Source of the DNA: Ornithodoros turicata
Taxonomy: Eukaryota; Arthropoda; Arachnida; Ixodida; Argasidae
DNA: 64,000 nt
Assembly: GCF_037126465.1 (NCBI RefSeq)
Contig: NC_088206.1
Location: forward strand, 51,316,841-51,380,840
Reading direction: 5' to 3'
Numbering within the stretch: position 1 is the first letter of the stretch; each line of letters starts with the position of its first letter. Made by a program: the position numbers and the translations under genes. This document shows, one piece after another, positions 59,093 through 64,000 of this stretch. Below the pieces are notes generated by a model. That model ran no database searches. It saw nothing but the letters and a program-made list of their open reading frames with translations, and had not been told where the DNA came from.

Positions 59093-59141
59093 TTTGAAAG
59101 AAAAAAAATGAAGAGGTCGACCGGACCACCCTGTCTGATCC

Positions 59142-61385
59142 GGTGTGGTCACCCAGCTTTCAATATATTAAGATATGGAGCTACACGTACTAGCCAGCCA
59201 CCAGTAGCTTTACTCAACGACTTTGTTTCCAACAAAAAATAAGGAGAGGGACACCGAACATTATCCGCCATGCTATGCACTTATTGACACAAATTCTAAG
59301 TGGGTAAGAAGGCACAATTTCAATTGCAAAGGAATGCTAATGTTCAAGGGTGGACAAGCAGCATGCCAACCCAACAAAATACCCTAATTCCATGTGAAGT
59401 TATAAGGGACACCAGCTCCTTATGTTCTACCTTTCGAGACATTGGTGTGACATTTAAGTTATGAACACAACAAGCATGTGTTACCGTCACTAAAGAACAG
59501 CAGTACAAACAGCTAAATGAAATAAGCTGGAATAATATCAGTTTCTAGTTGAAATGTGCTCCTGCAGAGTGAAGGATTGAAATGATAAAGTGATGCAATG
59601 CTGATTGATGATAAAAACTGAAATACTCACTCAGTATCACGAGAAACCATGCAAAAGAGATGCCCCCTCCTGGATCTTCTTCCAGAAAGTGATCCAAGGC
59701 CAAGGGTGTCTTGGATGTCTTTCCACACGACTTGGCCGGGAAGGATGGTGTGCCCAGAAGTGACCATCTCTGCTGCAACAGATTGGAACCAAACAAATTA
59801 TGCAGGGTCAAGAACACGTTAAACATGTTCAACAATCATGACATCGTTCAAGTAACACCACATTGACAAGTCATACGCATATGAAGCATGTGATACGTCA
59901 TATACGCATGTTCTTAGATCTTTTCACCTAGAATACAAAATTTACAGCAGAGCGGTTTAGCATTCAGTATCTTGGAGCACTGAAGTATGCAAAGAAGTAA
60001 ATCTAACACATCAGCGAGATAATCCAGGTTACATCAGTGGGCATATGCGCACGGAGCTTGCTCAGCTTCTTTTAGCCGGCAGCAGCTTCAAGTAACGGTG
60101 ACTGGAAATAGTACACAGGATCATTTCCCTTTTCGCATACAATAAGGCGAAAGTATGTGTCTTCTGGGAGTACCCCAGGCAAACATTTTTTTCACTGGTA
60201 CCAGTTGAACTGTGTTATCGAACAGGGACCAGTGCAACCGGTTCCAGCTCAACTAGTACCAGTTGGGACAACTGGTCTCTGTTCGATAACACAGTTCACC
60301 CAGTCCCAGTTGCAACTGGTCCCAGCAGAGACTGGGACCAGAAATCAGTTGGGCCAACTGGTACCAGTTGTGACTAGAACCAGCCAGAAACCATTTGGCC
60401 CAACTGGTTTCTAACCGGTCGCAGTCTCGGCTGGAGCTGGTTGCAAACCTAATTGTTGAACTTGGACCAGTTGAAGTAGTTTGACTTACAGTGGCCTGCT
60501 CGGACAGAGGCTAGCTGGTAGGCAACCAGTGCCACTTCGCAGGATCGCTGTTCCCAGCAACGACAGATCCAAAGAACAATGCAAATGCAAAATTACATTT
60601 CACTTGTAATCAAACATTGCACATATTCTAATGTACATGTAGCATAACTATAATGTAATTAAACAAAGGAGTAGAGGAACTACAGAGTTACATGGAATAG
60701 ATAATATTTCATGGCTGATGGGTCCCTTGCTCGACTACCTTGTGGTCATCTTGAATCATTCAACAAAGTATGTGAATTGTTCTTAATAGCACACGATGGA
60801 TCGACATTTTCCTTTGAGCCCAAGCAGCTTAAGGTTTCTGGAAAGTTGAAAAGGCACAAGTAAATATGCATTCAATTGCAACATGTAATTAGAGTGTGCA
60901 GTTAATTTGAGCAGTCGCGGCCCCAAAAAGCATGCAAATCTCTCAACACTTCTGTTGTGGAGTAGTTGGACATATCAACTAAGAGATTCGCCAGCTTTCG
61001 GGGGCAATGAGGGCATTGTTTTGGTAGGCGTCACCATTCCCCAAGTCGGCTTCACCTAGCGCACGGGTGCATTAGGTAAAGCCCACCTTACAAAACTACC
61101 ATTGTGGCCAGATTGTAGGTAAGTTTCCGCCATGAATGGCGAAATGTAGCAAATTGGTAACAGGTGAAGCCCACTTTACGGAGCAGCTAATGTAGCTTCG
61201 TGTCATTTTCTCCCCTTGGTATTCTTTGTAAAAAAATTTGCATTTTTTGGCACACTTTCTTTTCTTCTTTATTTTTTATTTTGCTCTTTCCTTTGTAACT
61301 TTACTTGTGCATTTTTATCTTGCTTTTTGTGTACTATGCAAGTGAGCGAAAAAAAAAAAAAACGAACATTACGGGACAGTGACCG
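59142..61385. other. Unassigned region containing a foldback MITE
   Basis: No gene was recognised. The foldback array at 60160-60430 is listed separately. A motif shared by the segments near 61030 and 61130 (gtgaagcccac, aaagcccacctta) hints at another small repeat. Confidence 0.45.
60205..60420. repeat. Foldback array of ACCAGTTG/CAACTGGT motifs
   Basis: The arms GAACTGTGTTATCGAACAG (60207) and CTGTTCGATAACACAGTTC (60279) are perfect inverse copies around a core of ACCAGTT/AACTGGT repeats. Further repeats extend to about 60420. Same style of short-motif array as in the other TIR elements of this window. Confidence 0.85.
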
Positions 61386-61389
61386 CAAC

Positions 61390-61760
61390 GTTGCTTCTTT
61401 TCGCCTCTCCGTCTGTATCATGGGCGTCCGTGTGACTTTTTTTCAGCGTAGGGCAAAGTAATTCATTCACGGGGAGGGGGTTAGAACGTACAATAGATAA
61501 ACACAGGACATGTATGCACAAGACAAGCATGAGGACAATCGAATGCTCTGATAATGTTCAAACCATTTTGACGATATCTGAGTATAGCTCTTGATTTCTT
61601 TACACCTGGCCCACTCATTCGGCAGAGCGTCGCACCGGGCACGAAAGTAGCGACAGACGCATGACAAGACTACAAGTGCATAAGCTACCTGCGCGGGTCA
61701 ACGGGACACACGTGAATCTGCAGTACGCAACAGTTAACCACAACATGAAACGAGAGGGTA
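61390..61760 (-). repeat. Dispersed repeat family, copy 1
   Basis: Contains tttttttcagcgtagggcaaa and cattcgattgtcctcatgct-like blocks on the minus strand. Matches 62920-63300 in inverted orientation and 63705-63960. Confidence 0.7.
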
Positions 61761-61778
61761 GCAAGCGAGCTGGTGGTA

Positions 61779-61925
61779 TAGATCCATAACTTAAAAACCC
61801 GAGACTAAGGGACAAAAAAAAAAAACAAAAAACGAAGAAGAGTTGAATTCAAGAGAACCATTGAGAACCTTGTCTGTGTTTGTCGTTTTTTTTTGTCCCC
61901 TAGTCTCGGGTTTTTAAGTTATGGA
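61779..61925. repeat. Inverted repeat with stem of about 45 bp
   Basis: gatccataacttaaaaaccc near 61790 is repeated in inverse at 61905-61925, each followed toward the loop by an A-rich or T-rich run. The motif cacaacatgaa flanks the region (61738-61748 and 61926-61936), which may be an 11-bp target duplication. Confidence 0.8.
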
Positions 61926-61985
61926 TCACAACATGAAGTTTGTGTGTCCCGTGACGGGCACTACACCCAGCGTATAACTAACATA

Positions 61986-62027
61986 CCCTAACGTCTAACC
62001 TAACCTAACCCAACCTAACCTAACCTA
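61986..62027. repeat. Interstitial telomeric (TTAGG)n repeat
   Basis: About eight CCTAA units, with small interruptions. (TTAGG)n is the ancestral arthropod telomere repeat, so this supports arthropod origin and may mark a repaired break or an old telomere-linked insertion. Confidence 0.75.
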
Positions 62028-62919
62028 CAGGAGAGCACTACCGTGTATGGAGTTCTAGATTGAGCAGTGCGACAAATATAAAAATGGAAGCCATTGACAT
62101 GCTCATTAAAATGAGTCGTCCAAGTAATCCGACGAACGGTGGAGGTTGTAGCGCGGATAGCGAAGGCAATCTCGCGTTCTTGATTAGCTTGATGCGAAAA
62201 AGAAATTGACATTACAGCACCAGAAACTGAAATACTTGTTGATGCTTTCAATGAATGCGGTAAGATAAATTTATAGAAGTAAGTGAGAGATAGCGTGTTT
62301 CTTCATTTTTCTATTTTTGTTCTTGTCGAAAATACAATTATTTCGTGATTTGTCAAAAGTACAACGATTTGCAAATAATCATTACAACTGCACTTTACAG
62401 GCTTTGTCGATTGTTCTGGCAATGACTCAGGCAAAGCAGCCAGGTATGCCTCACGAGTCATCAAACGTACCATCCAAGACCTCTATACAGGGTGTTTCAC
62501 CTAAGGTGATAAAATATTCTAAATGGCTACGCACTCCCCAGAGGATTGTCGGACTTTCGGAAATTACCTCCTGGAAACTTTTGCGACGATTGAGGAAGAG
62601 TTTGGACAATTTTTAATTGTGGATAATTTATTTTTTCAATTCAACTTTGAAAACTGCCAAGCGAACCTCACTTTTTTTCACAGAAATATGAAGTCCTCCA
62701 CTGATAACCACACACCCAACCGAAACTATGCACTGTATAGAAACAGAAATAGTCTAAAAAATTAGTAAAAATTCGGCTTTAGCCCCGCCTACTTGATTGT
62801 TGCAAAGAAAAGCGCACGGTATTTGCGAGGAGAGGAGGAAGTTTTCCCGCCTCTTGTTTTACCTTTCTTTGCGCCGCGTTGACCTTGATGCTGGTGTCAA
62901 CCGACTTATCACAGGCTCG
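62028..62919. other. Region without a recognisable gene
   Basis: Short unrelated frames; no family or repeat ends recognised. Confidence 0.4.
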
Positions 62920-63300
62920 CAGGTGGTCAAGAATTATACTGGGATATCGTCTAATAATTTGGACATTATCAGAGGGCCGTCTGCATGTCAGAGCATTCGA
63001 TTGTCCTCATGCTATTGTCTTGGGTCTATTGGTTGTACGTTTTTGCCCCCCACCCTCCCTTCGGGAATCCTTTGCCCTACGCTGAAAAAAAGTAACAGGG
63101 ACGCCCATGTTACAGACGGAGAAATCGTGCCAAAAATGCACATAATTTTACAAAGAATACGAAGGGGAGACAACGATACGAAGCAACACAAGCTGCTCCG
63201 TAAGGTGTGTCGTGAGGCTGGAACATACAGACGGACAAACAGAACGACCAGCCCCGCGTGATCCAGTATCGCACCTGACCGGCAATCATGACGTACAGGC
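62920..63300 (+). repeat. Dispersed repeat family, copy 2
   Basis: Inverted relative to 61390-61760. Shares ttgccctacgctgaaaaaaa and gcattcgattgtcctcatgc blocks. Confidence 0.7.
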
Positions 63301-63704
63301 GCATGTCCCACTGTTGTTTGCTTTTCTTTTTTATTGTTGTGGTTAATCGCTACGACCTTTCATGGAGCCGAACCCAGCGCTCACATGCTCCTTTCCCTTG
63401 ACGACCTTCACAGCGTGATGTCACCGGTGGACTATAGCTGGTGGACGTTGACCCCACGGAGATGAGGTCGCGTTCACGAGGTAAATAAATACTTTCTTTG
63501 ATAACCCACACCATATGCGCAAGTTCCACCACATTACACGCTATAAATTCATTACTGTCAAGTTGAAAGTGCCACTCCGTTATGGGGTACACGACCCCAC
63601 AACACAAACAAGGAAAAGCAAAGAAGAGTTTAGTAAAATTGGAGCTTAGTAAAATAAATGGGGGTACGGGGGAAGGGGGCTAGGCGGGGGGAGTTCCGGC
63701 TCTT

Positions 63705-63960
63705 CACTCACAGCTAGGTAGTCAAGAACTATACCCGGCTAACCTTTCCTTCTTTTTCCCGGTTGAGCTAACCTTTCCGTCTTTTTTTCTTAATAAATAT
63801 ATCCCCCCCCCTTGTTATCTCATAATAGTGATTTCAACCTCACCACCGTCTGCATATCCGAGCTTTCGATTGCCCTCATGCTAGTCTTTTGCCTATTAGT
63901 TGTAAGTTCCTCTGTCCCCCCCCCCCCCGCCCCCCAGGGAATTCTTTGTGGTAGTACAAA
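63705..63960 (+). repeat. Dispersed repeat family, copy 3
   Basis: Shares ctaggtagtcaagaactata and gctttcgattgccctcatgc with copy 2, in the same orientation. It carries C homopolymers near 63805 and 63919 that are prone to length error. Confidence 0.65.
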
Positions 63961-64000
63961 AAAAAGGCAGAAAAGGAAGGTCCAAAACGAAAACAAAAAA

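Larger units (their letters stand above)
47469..59141. mobile_element. 1.2-kb foldback element, split by a 10.4-kb insertion
   Basis: The left arm 47469-48085 is an imperfect inverse of 48090-48677 plus 59097-59141. The ends read GGATCAGGCAGGGTGG (left) and GGATCAGACAGGGTGG (inward from the right end at 59141). The centre of symmetry is near 48087. Because the left arm is uninterrupted, it proves where the right arm was cut: at a TTAA (48674-48677 / 59093-59096). The original element was about 1.26 kb and has no coding potential. Confidence 0.8.

Overview
This is a eukaryotic nuclear window, almost certainly from an arthropod and most likely a hard tick. It holds no operons, rRNA, CRISPR or tRNA genes other than tRNA-derived SINEs. 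The arthropod call rests on interstitial TTAGG-type telomeric repeats, a CR1/Jockey-group LINE with an AAAT-type tail, Mag-like Ty3/gypsy coding sequence, mariner, PIF/Harbinger genes with a MADF-BESS partner, and two tRNA-derived SINE families. Species assignment is inference. No long conventional host gene could be recognised. The window is a mosaic of transposable elements inserted into one another; the only non-transposon gene candidate is a small two-exon gene carried in tandem copies at 34.9-36.7 kb.

Layout. 0-3.6 kb: unassigned sequence. 3.6-8.0 kb: a TTAA-target element contains a mariner, which contains a 2.7-kb TIR element, which contains a further 1.2-kb TIR element. 11.0-14.2 kb: a hAT-like foldback element (8-bp target duplication) built from inverted arrays of a 41-bp minisatellite and a 128-bp satellite, interrupted by a SINE. 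16.6-20.0 kb: a TTAA-target Kolobok-like element with a decayed THAP start and a 66-bp perfect palindrome. 22.0-29.0 kb: a four-exon HARBI1-like transposase gene (+) facing a MADF-BESS gene (-); one long intron of the latter hosts another TIR element and a SINE. 29.4-33.9 kb: a second, dead HARBI1-type gene (-) broken by a SINE; its long intron hosts a hAT-type element, which holds a LINE, which holds a MITE. 34.3-37.6 kb: CCAAT-rich promoter repeats, two tandem copies of the small gene, and a MITE. 41.8-45.6 kb: a frameshifted LINE (-). 47.5-59.1 kb: a foldback element split by a 10.4-kb TTAA-target element that carries a decayed gene with a P2X7-ballast-like zinc domain and an apparently intact Ty3/gypsy retrotransposon with identical LTRs. 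59.1-64 kb: short foldback repeats, TTAGG repeats and a thrice-repeated dispersed family.

Functionally, the PIF/Harbinger pair is the best candidate for a working two-protein system: a nuclease with its D/D/E triad and a MADF-BESS DNA-binding protein with convergent, overlapping 3' ends. The gypsy element is the only other element that looks competent by sequence. Most insertion boundaries were placed by matching TIRs with target-site duplications read directly from the sequence. Coordinates were counted by eye and may be off by a base or two.
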